Shown piece by piece: positions 51,785-64,000 of a stretch of 64,000 nt of DNA (the stretch's first letter is position 1; every line of letters begins with the position of its first letter). The notes under the pieces were generated by a model. That model saw nothing but the letters and a program-made list of their open reading frames with translations. It did no database searches and was not told the DNA's origin. Origin of the DNA: Mycoplasmopsis mucosicanis (GTDB taxonomy: Bacteria > Bacillota_I > Bacilli_A > Mycoplasmatales > Metamycoplasmataceae); contig NZ_SMDN01000003.1 in assembly GCF_006546935.1 (NCBI RefSeq), positions 16,321-80,320 on the forward strand, given 5' to 3'. The translations under genes were made by a program, and so were the position numbers.

Positions 51785-53128
51785 ATGGTCCAAAAAGATT
51801 TAATAATTTACAACAAACAACGAGAAATGACCCAAAAATATCCTTTCGTTTCTTATAACGAAAGGATATTTGTGTTAAAAAAACTTTATCAACTAATCAA
51901 AAAGAATGAAAAAGAGATAATTGATGTCCTTTTTCAAGATCTAGGCAAACATCATTATGAAGCATATTTCAGTGAAATTGGTTTAGTTTTGCATGAAATT
52001 AAACACGTGATCAAAAATTTAAAAAAATGAATGAAGCCAAAAAAAGTAAGAACTCCTTTTACACTTTTTGGTGGAAAATCATTTTTGATACCACAAGCAT
52101 ATGGTCAATGTTTAATAATAAGTCCTTGAAATTATCCATTTTATTTAACATTAATGCCTTTAATTTCATCGATAGCTGCAGGCAATAGAAATATTGTTAA
52201 AACTTCCGAATTTACACTAGCAACCTCGTCTTTATTATCGAATTTAATTAATGATCAACTCCAATCTGATATGGCTTATGTAATGGATCATAATGTTGAA
52301 AGCATAATACAAATATTAGAAAACAAATTTGATTTTGTTTTCTTTACTGGATCTGAAAAAACAGGTACTAAGATAGCACAATCAATAGCCAAATATCATA
52401 CTCCATCAGTTTTAGAATTAGGTGGTAAATGTCCCGTAATTATTGATAATTCAGTAGTTTTGGGAAAAATAGTATCGCGTATAATGTCTGCTAAATTGCT
52501 TAATGCAGGTCAAACATGTATTGCTCCCGACTATGTTTGTGTGCCTAAAGGTCAAGGTTCAAAATTTAAAGAACTATGCCAAAAATATATTGAAATCACT
52601 TTGCCTAATCTTGATGATTTTCCTAAGATTATCACTTATAACCATTATCAAAGAATTAAAAATTACATCGCAGCTCACAAAAGCGATATAGAAAATGAAT
52701 GCAAAATTTATCCACAAGTTATTGATGCTACTTGAAGTGATCAAGTTATGCAAGACGAAATTTTTGGACCAGTTTTACCAATCATTGAATACGAAAATAT
52801 TGATGAGCTAATTGATGTAATTAATTCAAAAAATCAACCTCTTGCAACTTATTTATTTACAAAAAATAATGATTTAATCAATAAAATTTCTCAAAAGATA
52901 AAAACTGGTGGACTAGTTGTCAATGATCTTTTAGTTCAACTTGTTTCAAATAATTTACCTTTTGGTGGTGTTGGAAGTTCAGGAAATGGTAGATCACATG
53001 GTTTTGAAGGTTTTAAACAATTTTCTAACATAATTAGTTGCTATCATAGAAAAAGATTTGCATTGTCTTTGACTGAACATCCATATACAGATTTCAAAGA
53101 GAAAATTTTTAGAAAAATATTTAAATAA
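51785..53128 (+). CDS. Aldehyde dehydrogenase family protein
   Basis: 447 aa, class 3 (short) aldehyde dehydrogenase. LIISPWNYPFYLTLMPLISS is the NAD-binding entry with catalytic Asn, FFTGSEKTGTKIAQ the Rossmann motif, VLELGGKCPVIIDN the general base Glu, and LLNAGQTCIAPDYVCVP the nucleophilic Cys. LPFGGVGSSGNGRSHGFEGF closes the fold. Only four bases after pepP's stop; no clear RBS beyond that context. It oxidises an aldehyde to the acid; the physiological substrate is unknown. Confidence 0.88.
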
Positions 53129-53142
53129 AGGACAGATATTTA

Positions 53143-53171
53143 CAAAAAGGCCATTTTTGGCTCTTTTTTTT
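53143..53171 (+). terminator. Weak terminator after the aldehyde dehydrogenase gene
   Basis: AAAAAGGCCA-TTT-TTGGCTCTTTTTTTT with an interrupted stem; a long T run follows. Confidence 0.5.
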
Positions 53172-53222
53172 CGATTTTTTTAGCATTTTGCAAAATTTAA
53201 AAAAAATGTAAAATTTAGAATT

Positions 53223-54653
53223 ATGAAAGAACTAGAAAAAATAACTCCTTTAGAGCAAGATTTTGCAAAATGATATACTGATGTTGTAAAACAAGGTAAT
53301 TTAATTGCTTATGGACCTTTAAAAGGCACATTAGTTTTTAAACCAAACTCATATGGCATCTGAGAACTTATTCAACATTACTTAAACGAAGAATTTAAAG
53401 AGTTAGGCGTGCAAAACGTTTATTTACCTCTTTTAATTCCTGAAAGATTATTCAATAAAGAAAAAGAACATATTGAAGGTTTCAATCCTGAACTAGCCAC
53501 TATTACTCATGTAGGTGAGGAAAAACTTGATGAAAAGGTTTTTGTGCGTCCAACTAGTGAAGTGTTGTTTGCTGACTTGTTTAAAAACACAGTTGAATCG
53601 TATAAAGATCTTCCAATTATTTATAATCAATGAGCCAATGTTGTTAGATGAGAAAAAACTACTAACCCATTTTTAAGAAGTCGAGAATTTTTATGACAAG
53701 AAGGACACACTTGTCATAATAATGCAATTGAAGCGCGTCAATTTACACGTACAATGATTTCTTTATATGCAAAATTTTTAAAACATTATTTAGCTATTCC
53801 GGTAATCGTTGGTAAAAAAACTCCAAAGGAAAAATTTGCTGGTGCTTGTTCAACATACACAATTGAGGCAATGATGAAAGACGGACGCGCTCTTCAAGCC
53901 GGTACAAGTCATTACCTTGCTCAAAATTTTTCAAAAACTTTTGATATTAATTTTAAAGATTCGAATAATAATTATGATTTTGTTTATCAAACATCTTGGG
54001 GTGTCTCAACACGTCTGCTTGGTGCAATTATAATGACTCACGGTGACAATCGTGGTATTATTATTCCGCCTCGTGTTGCCCCTGTTCAAGTAGACATTCT
54101 TGAACTTTTTGCAGCAAAAAATCCATTAGTAAGCAAAGTAAGCAAATCATTATATAAAGAACTTTCGCGAATTTATCGTGTTAGATTAGATAATTCTGAT
54201 AAAAATCCTGGTTTTAAAGCTTCTCAATCTGAAATTCAAGGAACGCCGCTTAGAATTGAGATTGGTCCAAGAGATCTTGAGAACAATATGGTAACCTTAG
54301 TCCGTCGAGACACCCTAGAAAAAATCATCTTACCAATTGATGATGTGAAACATGAAGTCAAAAATATATTGCATGATATTCATGAAAATCTTTACAATTT
54401 AGCAAAACATAGACTTGATACCAATTTAATAATGGTTGATAACTATGATGATTTCAAAAAAGAAATAAAAGAACAAAAATTTGTTTTAGCACCTTTTTGC
54501 TGTCATGATGCTGAAGAACAAGAGATCAAGGATCAAACAGGAGCAACAACACGTTGCATTCCTAAAAAACTTGATCGACCTTTTAAATTGGCTCCATGTA
54601 TCACCTGCAAAAGAATAACAAAAAGATTCGTTATTTTTGCAAGAGCATATTAA
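53223..54653 (+). CDS. proS: Prolyl-tRNA synthetase
   Basis: 476 aa class II synthetase of the archaeal/eukaryotic-like short type (ProS without the bacterial editing insert). FVRPTSEVLFADLFKN is motif 2 start, ANVVRWEKTTNPFLRSREFL motif 2 proper, and QTSWGVSTRLLGAIIMTHGD motif 3. The zinc-binding C-terminal Cys set (FCCHDAEE; LAPCITCKRITKR) is present. Charges tRNA(Pro). It stands alone with terminator hairpins on both sides. A TAAAAT -10-like sequence lies 11-16 nt before the ATG. Confidence 0.94.
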
Positions 54654-54658
54654 TTTTT

Positions 54659-54686
54659 AACTTAGCTTTTTTTGCTAAGTTTTTTT
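54659..54686 (+). terminator. Terminator after proS
   Basis: AACTTAGC-TTTTTTT-GCTAAGTT plus T5. Confidence 0.8.
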
Positions 54687-54702
54687 ATTATTTGGAGGAA
54701 AA

Positions 54703-55071
54703 ATGGAAGCTCATTTTTTTAATGTGCCAGAATTCAAAGGCCCAACTATCGAAAACATAAAATTTAAAAGCGTTAAGGAGATATGCACCATTGAGTTAGG
54801 TCTAGCAAAACGCAGAAGACTCGAAGAATATAACAAAATATTCAAAGAAACACATAAACAACCAAAACTAAAACCAATATATGAGTATGCTTCAGAAAAC
54901 TTAAAAAGAGTTCTAACTTGTATGAGCGAATTAAGTAAAATCATTTTACTTAAAGAGATACTTGAACCAGATCACAGTACATGTTGATGAGAAAATCTAT
55001 GTTCAAAAACAACCTTTTATAAAAGACGCAATTCGATGATTAAAGAGTTTGCATTCTTCTATTTTGATTAA
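54703..55071 (+). CDS. Small basic protein with C-terminal HTH (sigma-region-4/ArpU-like)
   Basis: 122 aa. A helical middle (LAKRRRLEEYNKIFKETHKQ) precedes a C-terminal unit NLKRVLTCMSELSKIILLKE then WWENLCSKTTFYKRRNSMIK. The final segment reads as a helix-turn-helix (CSKTTFYKRRNSMIKEF) like that of phage ArpU/RinA or sigma-70 region 4 proteins. It has a good GGAGGAAA RBS. The gene sits isolated before RM system C. A sigma-like or phage-derived transcription factor is possible, but this is inference. Confidence 0.6.
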
Positions 55072-55121
55072 CACGCAGCACAAAATGTGCTATGTTATTT
55101 TTCACTTTTTAGAAGCATAAA

Positions 55122-55161
55122 TTTTACCAATATACACATTTTTGAGTGTATATTGGTAAAA
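55122..55161. repeat. Dispersed intergenic palindrome, best-preserved copy
   Basis: TTTTACCAATATACAC is inverted exactly as GTGTATATTGGTAAAA around an 8-nt ATTTTTGA spacer: 16-bp perfect arms. Same family as 31531-31565, 45732-45765 and others. Confidence 0.8.
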
Positions 55162-55213
55162 TTTATCATCTCATAACCTACATTTATTTTTAAATTTTTT
55201 CGCTAATATTATT

Positions 55214-55310
55214 CTTTAATATTTAATAATCTAATTTAAATATATAATTTTATAACTAATAAATGGAGAGTTATGAACACGACTAATAAAAGGTTTTTGA
55301 AGCTTTGTGA
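55214..55310 (+). repeat. 97-bp direct repeat, copy A (orphan polC promoter and 5' end)
   Basis: Identical over 97 bp to 58683-58779. It carries polC's promoter region, GGAGAG RBS, ATG and first 12 codons. From 55311, about 75 bp of diverged polC sequence continues (matching 58856-58930 at roughly three-quarters identity) after a 76-bp deletion relative to polC. Confidence 0.85.
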
Positions 55311-55397
55311 CAGCTAGAAATTACTATTTTATTTAATGCTGAAATAAAAGTTACAAATTTTTACACACTTTATAATATATGTAATAGCAATAAATTA

Positions 55398-55412
55398 TTA
55401 TTACAGTAATAA
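55398..55412. promoter_or_regulatory. Inverted repeat before the RM system C methyltransferase
   Basis: TTATTAC-A-GTAATAA, a perfect 7-bp inverted repeat, 27 bases before the ATG at 55439. It could be an operator for autogenous control of the RM genes. No C-protein gene is present. Confidence 0.35.
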
Positions 55413-55438
55413 AGTTATATTGCATAAGTTTTGGTAAA

Positions 55439-57011
<1,573 letters not shown>

Positions 57012-57022
<11 letters not shown>

Positions 57023-58559
57023 AGAATTTAATAAGTTGGGTGATACATCTTATAGAGTTGAAAAACAAGTTAATGGTTGGTGACAATTTTTTGTATGAGT
57101 AGTATCAAATAAAGACTCACTTAGAGATCTTGATGATGCATCTAAAGATAAAATGTTTAAGACCTGGTGCAAGGATGAACAAATATATAATTATCCAACG
57201 AATGATAAACAAAATAGATTTAAATTATTGATTTCATCATTGGAGAAATGAAAATTTATCTCTAAAGATTTTGAACCACAAATAGATATTGGTAGTTCAA
57301 ATAGTGAACCCTTTGAAAGTATATTTTTTAGAACTTTATACAACAACTATTCACCGTTCAAAAAAGGAATTGATTTCATTTTAAATAGTAAAGATATAGA
57401 GATTAAATTTATTAATTTCTATTTAGCATTTATCGTTTTTGAGGAAGGTGATAGTTTTGAAAGTCTGTATCAAAAAGATACTGATGAAATAATAGATTTA
57501 ATAGCGAAAAAAAGCCTCGATAACATTAATATTGACTCATACATAAACACTCTTAATTTTCGCAAGCCACCAAAATTTCTTTCGTTGTATAAGAATATAT
57601 TTTTAAAAATTCAACGAAAAGAAGAAATTGTGTTTGATGATTTTTTGTCATATAAATCGGATTTCAGCGACGAGAAATACTTTAAACACTTAATAAAGGA
57701 CAAAAAAATTAAAACATTTGAACAAAAGATAAATTTTATTATTCCTTTATTAAATAATATTGAGGGTGAGACTCAGTTTATATACTTTTTTGAAAAATTA
57801 AGAGTAATGGAACTATTATTTAATGATTATAGAGATCTCTTCGCTCGTTGAATGTTTGATTTTCACTTAATTAAATCAAAACAAAAGCAAGATACATTTA
57901 CTTGTTTAATAGACAAAAGTAGAATTTCTTTTGTACAAAATAAGATATGTTTAAATTATGAAAGTGATGTTCAATATCCATACACTTTACAACAATGCAG
58001 AGAATATTTAAAACAAATCAATCAACAAGATGTTAATAACCGGTTTAGTTTTAAAAACAACGATGAAAACCTTAAGAACGTTGCAAACAGCACTCTTGCA
58101 GAATATTTTGTAAATTTATATTTTTGCCATATCAAAAAGATAAGACCTATCGATGCATTTAACATCATTAAAACCAAAATGGATATCTATTTATACCCTT
58201 CTTCTCATGCGCCTGGTGGTACAAGTGATTTGGTTTATATTGGTGAAGAATTGAACACGATTTATTGCATTGAATCAACAATTCACACGCAAGCGACATC
58301 TACGTCAAAATATGAGGTTGAACCAATAACGCGTCATATTTTCTCTGAATTAGGTAAACAAAATAATGAAAATAATAAACCATACAATGCAAAACTTATT
58401 TTTGTTACATATAATAACAACGATATGTGAATAAAGCTATGTATTAAAGGTATTTTGAATGGAATTATGTTGCATTACGAGAATATAATTGATAGAAAAA
58501 TAAAAGTAGATCATTTAATAAAGGATTTTGAAGAATATAGTAACATTACAGCATTTTAG
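57012..58559 (+). CDS. Type IIS-like restriction endonuclease, AlwI/N.BstNBI-type (RM system C)
   Basis: 515 aa. The C-terminal catalytic region SSHAPGGTSDLVYIGEELNT then YCIESTIHTQATSTSKYEVE and PITRHIFSELGKQ resembles the EVTL..G..Q..E.EPV.RH motif of the AlwI/MlyI/BstNBI family. There Asp, Glu and Gln/Glu-rich strands form the nuclease site. The N-terminal 330 residues, helical and Lys-rich, probably recognise DNA. If the resemblance holds, the target would be near GATC/GAGTC-like sites and cut outside it. Strong terminator follows. The family name is an inference from motif pattern. Confidence 0.68.
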
Positions 58560-58578
58560 GATTTTTTATTAAATAATA

Positions 58579-58625
58579 AAATACCACTTAAATTTAGCAA
58601 CTATTAAATTTAAGTGGTATTTTTG
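58579..58625 (+). terminator. Strong terminator after RM system C
   Basis: AATACCACTTAAATTTA pairs with TAAATTTAAGTGGTATT across an 8-nt loop, with T residues following. It shields polC from the upstream RM transcript. Confidence 0.85.
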
Positions 58626-58682
58626 TTTTAATATATCATACAGTTATGTGGTTATATCGCTGCTTTTATACGATATTTAAAC

Positions 58683-58779
58683 CTTTAATATTTAATAATC
58701 TAATTTAAATATATAATTTTATAACTAATAAATGGAGAGTTATGAACACGACTAATAAAAGGTTTTTGAAGCTTTGTGA
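58683..58779 (+). repeat. 97-bp direct repeat, copy B (native polC promoter and 5' end)
   Basis: Identical to 55214-55310. Here it carries the working polC start: TATAAT-like -10 (ATATATAATTTT), GGAGAG RBS, ATG 58742. Confidence 0.85.
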
Positions 58780-61700
58780 ACACCTAAATTTTGCAATACC
58801 TGAAGAGATGAATACTGCAGAAATTGTGGATTTACAAAGTCATAATAATTCCGATCACCTAGAAATTACGATTTTATTCAATGACGAAGTAAGCGTTGAA
58901 AATTTTTATGCATTATATAATGCAATTAAAAACAATCGTCTCTATAAAATCACAGCGCATTTTATTTTTGACTTATTGCAATATAAACATACGAATATTG
59001 TTAAATTTATTGAATATACAATATTTAAAAAAGTTCAGTTTTCAAAATTAAGATCACTTGACTGAAACAAAGAATTAATAAGCCTTAATGATTATGATTA
59101 TGAGGTAGTTTTTATTGATCAATTTTTATATGAACAAAACTCTGTGTTGATTCAACAATTATTACAACATTTACATAAATATGGTTTTAATAAACTTAAT
59201 ATAACTTCGCGACTTAAAAAAATTGATATTGGTCAAATGTTTTTTGACAATAGTGTTCATGATAAAGCGGCACAGCAAAAATTTAACGAGCTTTTAAAAA
59301 ATCGTGAAAAAATCAATCTTCCTTCACCTTCTACCAAGGAATATTCACGAAAAAAATGATCACAAAAGCAATACGAAATCACTGATGTTCATCAAATCCA
59401 TTCATTACCAGCGGGTTCAGATATCTCAATAAAAGGTGAAATCTATGATTTTAGTTATCTCGAAACAAAGAATAAAAAACACATATACACAGTATTTATA
59501 ACCGATTATAATGATGCAATTAGTGCAAAAATTTTCAAAAATGAACCTTTAGAAGCGGACATAATTAAAAACGATTTAGCAATAGGCAATTGAATTAATG
59601 TTAAGGGTTCAACATCGATTTCAAAGATAGGCAAACCTGAATTATTTGTCATTGTTGACTATTTTGAAAAAAGTGAAAAATTATTGAAAACTTCAGTGGA
59701 TAATGCTCCAAGTGATAAAAAAAGAGTTGAACTTAATGTATCTTCAAAGTTTAGCACAATGGATGGTCTTATAAGTCCTGAAGACATTATTACACGTGCG
59801 AAGCAATTTGGAATGAGTGCTGTAGCAATCTCTGATATTGATGCAGTGCAAGGCTATCCAAAATTTTATCAAGCAGCTAAAAAAGCGAAAATTAAAGCAC
59901 TTTATGGTGCTTCATACTCAACGTTTTCAAAAAATCCGACAATTTTTCTTGGTTCAATTCCACAATTAAACATTTCCGATGTTGAATATGTTTCATTTGA
60001 TATTGAAACTACAGGCTTAAGTCCTCATTTTCATGAATTGATTGAGTATGGTTCATATAGCATCAGCCCTAATAAAAAAGAAAGCAATAAAACACAATTT
60101 TTAATTAAACCTAAAGAAAAAATATCACCTTTTACAACAAATCTTACAGGAATAACACAAAGTGACATTGATGATAAAGGTCTAGATATCAAGGTTGCAT
60201 TACAAAAAATTTACGATGATTTAGATGGCAAAATTGCTATTGCTCATAATGCAAAATTTGACTATCACTTCTTAAAAGAACAATTCAGATTGCATCAAAT
60301 GCCTTTTCCAAATGTGTGTGTTATTGATACATTAGTTGTTTCAAGAATAATTTTTTCAGACCGCAAAAAACATAGTCTTGGTGAATTGGCTGCTAATTTA
60401 GGTGTTGATTATAATCCTAATATTGCACACCGTGGTGATTATGATGCTGAAGTATTGGCTAAGGTTTGACTTGAAATGATGAATGCAATGACTCATAATC
60501 AAATTAAAACATTCGAAGACCTTGACAAATATGAAAGTGAAACAAAACATAGAGATAGACACCCTTATGTTATCAGTGTTTTAGTTCGCAATCAAAATGG
60601 ACTCAAAAAACAGTTCAATATGATTTCGAGTTGCTTGACTACAAATTACAATTTTGGTCCTAAAACATATTTTGAAGATATTAAGCCTGACAAAGATCTT
60701 TTATTTGGTTCAGGAACACTTAAGTCAAAACTTTTGGATGATTATTTTTATTCATCTCGCGAACAATTTGAGAATGAAATTCAGCGTTATGACTATATTG
60801 AAATACCTGCACCGCAAGTATTTCAACACTGGATTGACCGTGAATTTATCACAAAAACTCAACTTGAATATGCTCTTAAAGACATTATTTTAACTGCAAA
60901 AAAATACAATAAGATTCCTGTCGCAACAGGCGATGTTAGATACCTAGATACACATGATAAAAAAGCGTATGAAATTTTAGTCTATGCAAAAGGTATTGGA
61001 GGTGTTCGTCATTCACTTTATCGTTATGATCTTGCAAGAGATGCTCGACTAACTATTCCGACACAAAACTTTTTAACTACTGAAGAGATGCTAGAACAAT
61101 TTTCATTTTTGCAAGATAAACAACTTATTGAAGAAATTGTGATTTTAAATACTAATTTAATTGCAAATATGTGTGAAGAAGTCCAAGTAATTAAAGATAA
61201 ACTTTACACACCAAATTTCGATGATTCAGCACACAAACTTCGTGAATTGGTCTATAAAAATGCACACATTAGATATGGTGAAAATTTGCCCAAAATTATT
61301 GAAAAACGTGTAGAAGCGGAACTTACACCGATTATAAAATATGGATTTGATGTGATTTATTGAATATCACACAAGTTGGTTAAAAAATCTTTAGATGAAG
61401 GTTTTATTGTAGGTAGCCGTGGTTCAGTTGGTTCTTCTTTAGTTGCTTCACTTTGTGATATTTCTGAAGTTAATCCTTTAGATCCTCACTACATTTGTAA
61501 GCAATGCAAATATTTTGAAATTTCTAATATTGAAGGAATTTCATCTGCATATGATTTGCCAAATAAGCAATGTCCAAACTGTAAAATTGATCTTGATCGC
61601 GACGGTCACAAGATTGCTTTTGAAACATTTTTAGGTTTTAATGCTGATAAAGTTCCCGATATTGACTTGAACTTTTCAGGTGAGTTTCAAGGTGAAGTTC

Positions 61701-63094
61701 ATAATGAAACTCGACGTTTGTTTGGTCACTCTCACACTTTGCGAGCCGGTACAATATCAACAATTGCTTTTAAAACTGGTTTTGGATATGTAAAAAGTTA
61801 TTGCGAAGAAACTCATAATTCATATTCCGATGCATTTGCAAGTTTTTTAGCCAAAAAAATTGAAGGCGTCAAAAGAACAACAGGTCAACATCCAGGCGGA
61901 ATAATAATTATTCCTAAAGAATATGATGTTTCAGATTTTACACCAATAAACTATCCTGCAGATGATGTTCAATCCACTTGATTTACAACTCACTTTGAAT
62001 ATAAGGCTATTCATGATAATGTGTTAAAACTTGATCTATTGGGTCATGATAATCCAACAATAATTAAACTGCTAGAAAAATATACAGGAGTAAAAGTTGC
62101 ACAATTACCAAAAAATGATCCCGAAGTTGTAAAGATTTTTTCTTCTACAGAACCAATGAAAATAAAACCTGAAGATATTGGTGGTGAATACACTGGTGCA
62201 TTAGGTTTGCCTGAATTTGGTACTCAATTTGTTCGACAAATGTTACTGCAAGCAAAACCAAAATCTTTTGCTGACTTAGTATCAATATCAGGGTTGAGTC
62301 ATGGTACAAATGTTTGAATTGGTAATGCTCAAGATTTGATAATGAAGCAAGGTTATAAACTCCAAGACATATTTTGTTGTCGTGATGATATTTTAGTGCA
62401 ATTAGTCAAACAAGGTGTAGAGAACAAATATGCATTTAATATTATGGAAAAGGTGCGAAAAGGTAAAGGATTAACACTTGAAGAAGAGCAGCACCTTAAA
62501 AAAACAAATGTTGAAGATTGGCAAATTGATTCGATGAAAAAAATTGCGTATATGTTCCCTAAAGCACACGCAGTTGCATATGTATTGATGGCTTGGTGAA
62601 TAGGTTGGTTTAAAATCCATCATCCCTTAGCATTTTATGCCGCTTATTATGCAACTCATGCAAAAGAGGTTGATATTGATTCTATGGTTGATATCAAAAA
62701 CGGACGTAAATGCCACATAAAATTACAACAATTGCAATCACTTTCAAAAGATGAACTTAAGGATAAAGACAAAGGTTTAATTCCAACATTAGAAATAACT
62801 AGAGAATTATATGCAAGAGGTTTTTATATTGCAAATATTGATCTAAAACTCTCTCAAGCTCATGAGTGATTAATTGATCATCAACGCGGCTGTCTAATTC
62901 CTCCCTTCAAAGCACTAGAAGGTTTAGGTGATTCGGTTGCTAGTTCAATAATTGCTGCTCGTAGTGTAAAGGAATTTACCTCAATCCAAGATTTTGCAAT
63001 GCGTGCCAAAGTGAATAAAACTTTAGTAGAGAAACTTGAAAAAAGTGGTGTGTTTGCAAAACTTGATCCTACAGATCAAATGACACTATTTTAG
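58742..63094 (+). CDS. polC: DNA polymerase III alpha subunit, PolC type
   Basis: 1450 aa, full length. The N-terminal OB region (residues 220-310) is followed by a PHP domain (ERVELNVSSKFSTMDGL-like, about 335; the usual metal His are lost). Next come a DEDD proofreading exonuclease (SFDIETTGLSP near 422 to HRGDYDAEVLAKV near 573), a zinc finger (CKQC at 919, CPNC at 944), the polymerase palm (PDIDLNFSGEFQGEVHNET near 972) and fingers/HhH at the end. It is the replicative polymerase of low-GC Gram-positives and Mollicutes. Preceded by RM system C and its terminator; its promoter lies within the 97-bp repeat. Confidence 0.95.
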
Positions 63095-63101
63095 GAGACA
63101 A

Positions 63102-63191
63102 ATGAAAAATAAAATAAAGAAACCAACATTTTGAAATGTTTTTTTGCTCATTTTAATGGTAACTTTTCCTGAGTTTCGGAGTTTAAACTAA
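63102..63191 (+). pseudogene. 29-codon ORF after polC, possibly a gene remnant
   Basis: ATG at 63102 has a good AGGAG RBS seven bases after the polC stop and continues with a basic-hydrophobic start (MKNKIKKPTFWNVFLLILMV). It then ends at TAA 63189 after TFPEFRSLN, next to a hairpin and the partial transposase. It looks like the 5' end of a membrane or secreted protein gene disrupted by the insertion, or a genuine small membrane protein. Function unknown. Confidence 0.4.
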
Positions 63192-63233
63192 AAAAGCGAA
63201 ATTTGCGCTATTTTATACGCAAAAATCGCTTTT
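63190..63233. terminator. Two-tier hairpin terminator between the polC region and the IS
   Basis: AAAAAGCGA with TCGCTTTTT, and inside it TTTGCG with CGCAAA. T runs on either side give a bidirectional terminator. Confidence 0.7.
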
Positions 63234-63242
63234 TTTAATTTC

Positions 63243-64000
63243 TTACATACCATTTTTAATAATTGTGTTTATTTCTTTAAATTTTTCAATGTTTGAAATA
63301 AATGGGTTTATTTCTACAAATTTTTTAGTTGCAGTTTTATTGTTTATATTTTGAGTGTATTCAAAACATGAATTTAATAGTGTTATCAATGATTCATTTG
63401 TGTATTTATCTATAACTCCATTGTTATAATAAAAATTGTTTATAGCGTAAATTGTGTATTTGAGAACAACAAGAGCAATAAAATTTAATATAAAATGACC
63501 TATGATATGCTGATGTGTTCTAACATAAATTGGTCTAATTGATAAAGCTCCTTTTAGTGTTCTAAAATTCTCTTCAATTTGGTATTGTTTGTGATAAATC
63601 GATGCAATTTGTTCAGGTTTCAAGTCTTTTCTGGAGGTTTCATATACATAATATCCATCAAATTTTTCATCGTCTTCAATTTTGTCTAGATCAAGAGTAA
63701 AACTCATATTGCCTACTTTTTTGAAGAATTTGTATTTTTTTACACCAATAATATCTTCAGCGCTAACCACACCTTCTTTGTTTTGTTTCTTTTTAAAATT
63801 ATTTATTAATATTTGTCTATCATTTTTATCTTTAGCTGCTCGTTTTTCACTGAAAAATATAATTCTGCGTCTAAAATTATCATTAAATCGCGAACCTTTT
63901 CAGAGTGATTGAAACTCTAATTCCTTATATTTGATACCATTTTCAGTTTTAGTATAGCCTTGTGAATCAAATACAAAATCTTTAAATGATTTAGAAGTTG
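63243..64000 (-). mobile_element. Partial IS4/IS1634-family transposase (cut by the window edge)
   Basis: 252 residues of a DDE transposase, running off the right edge. YHKQYQIEENFRTLKGALSI is the Y-(2)-R-(3)-E-(6)-K-like motif of IS4, preceded by DGYYVYETSRKDLKPEQIAS and followed by a hydrophobic RTHQHIIGHFILNFIALVVL. It is the C-terminal half; the start lies beyond base 64000. Frame is intact through several Trp-TGA codons. IS boundaries and inverted repeats could not be located. Confidence 0.85.

Larger units (their letters stand above)
55072..55438. other. Non-coding gap upstream of RM system C
   Basis: This 367-base gap holds a weak hairpin (AGCACA-AAA-TGTGCT near 55077), the palindrome 55122-55161, the polC-derived direct repeat 55214-55310, a decayed polC fragment (about 55311-55386) and an inverted repeat at 55398-55412 just before the methyltransferase gene. 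No gene is seen in it; the polC copy opens only a 14-codon ORF (55274 to a TAG). Confidence 0.8.

Noticed and set aside
55274-55318. Short ORF starting at the polC-like ATG in copy A
   Set aside because: It is only 14 codons, ends at a TAG and is a truncated duplicate of polC's beginning, not an independent gene.

Overview
The window reads as low-GC Mollicute DNA, most like a Mycoplasma/Mycoplasmopsis chromosome. Nearly every gene is open only when TGA is read as tryptophan (genetic code 4). Intergenic DNA is AT-rich, wall synthesis genes are absent, and the set includes GatCAB, PolC, RecU, an IS4/IS1634-type transposase and a short SRP RNA. The species cannot be fixed from sequence alone. 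All coordinates below assume code 4.

Layout. 1-6 kb: tex (cut by the window edge), a membrane protein, def, rsmD, the SRP RNA, a LacI-type regulator and smpB. 6-8 kb: a convergent restriction-modification (RM) pair (system A), then thioredoxin and gyrB. 10-17 kb: a YitT/DUF2179 membrane protein, an unrecognised protein, nadE-yebC and a tandem RM pair (system B). 16-20 kb: an alpha/beta hydrolase, an orphan small transcription unit, a frameshifted nitroreductase, rnhB, a membrane protein and a RluD-type pseudouridine synthase. 20-28 kb: a fused pstCA-pstB-phoU phosphate operon behind an attenuator-like leader, a tandem two-domain LicA-type kinase overlapping a Nudix hydrolase, and a second, divergent PstCA-like protein split by one in-frame TAA. 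28-46 kb: mostly minus-strand housekeeping genes (acpP, prmC-prfA, rplK-rplA, a surface nuclease, gatCAB, scpAB, plsC, acpS, recU, hup, der-cmk, CIRCE-dnaJ, two transporters or membrane proteins, rpiB). 46-55 kb: a C39 peptidase-ABC exporter with a small accessory protein, ybeY-cdd-era-pepP, an aldehyde dehydrogenase, proS and a small HTH-like protein. 55-59 kb: a third RM system (C), a fused double methyltransferase plus a type IIS-like nuclease, inserted beside polC between perfect 97-bp direct repeats of the polC 5' end. 59-64 kb: polC, a 29-codon ORF and a partial transposase.

Themes. Three complete RM systems of different architectures lie within 53 kb, and system C carries the footprint of insertion with long target duplication. 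A family of about 35-40 nt palindromes is scattered through at least eight intergenic gaps. Several first genes of operons have a -10 box only 6-12 nt before the start codon and no Shine-Dalgarno, suggesting leaderless mRNAs. Candidate regulatory RNAs or sites include the pst leader (20.72-20.87 kb), a promoter-hairpin-terminator unit (17.33-17.43 kb), the rplK leader (31.42-31.48 kb), CIRCE at dnaJ and palindromes at prfA and at RM system C.
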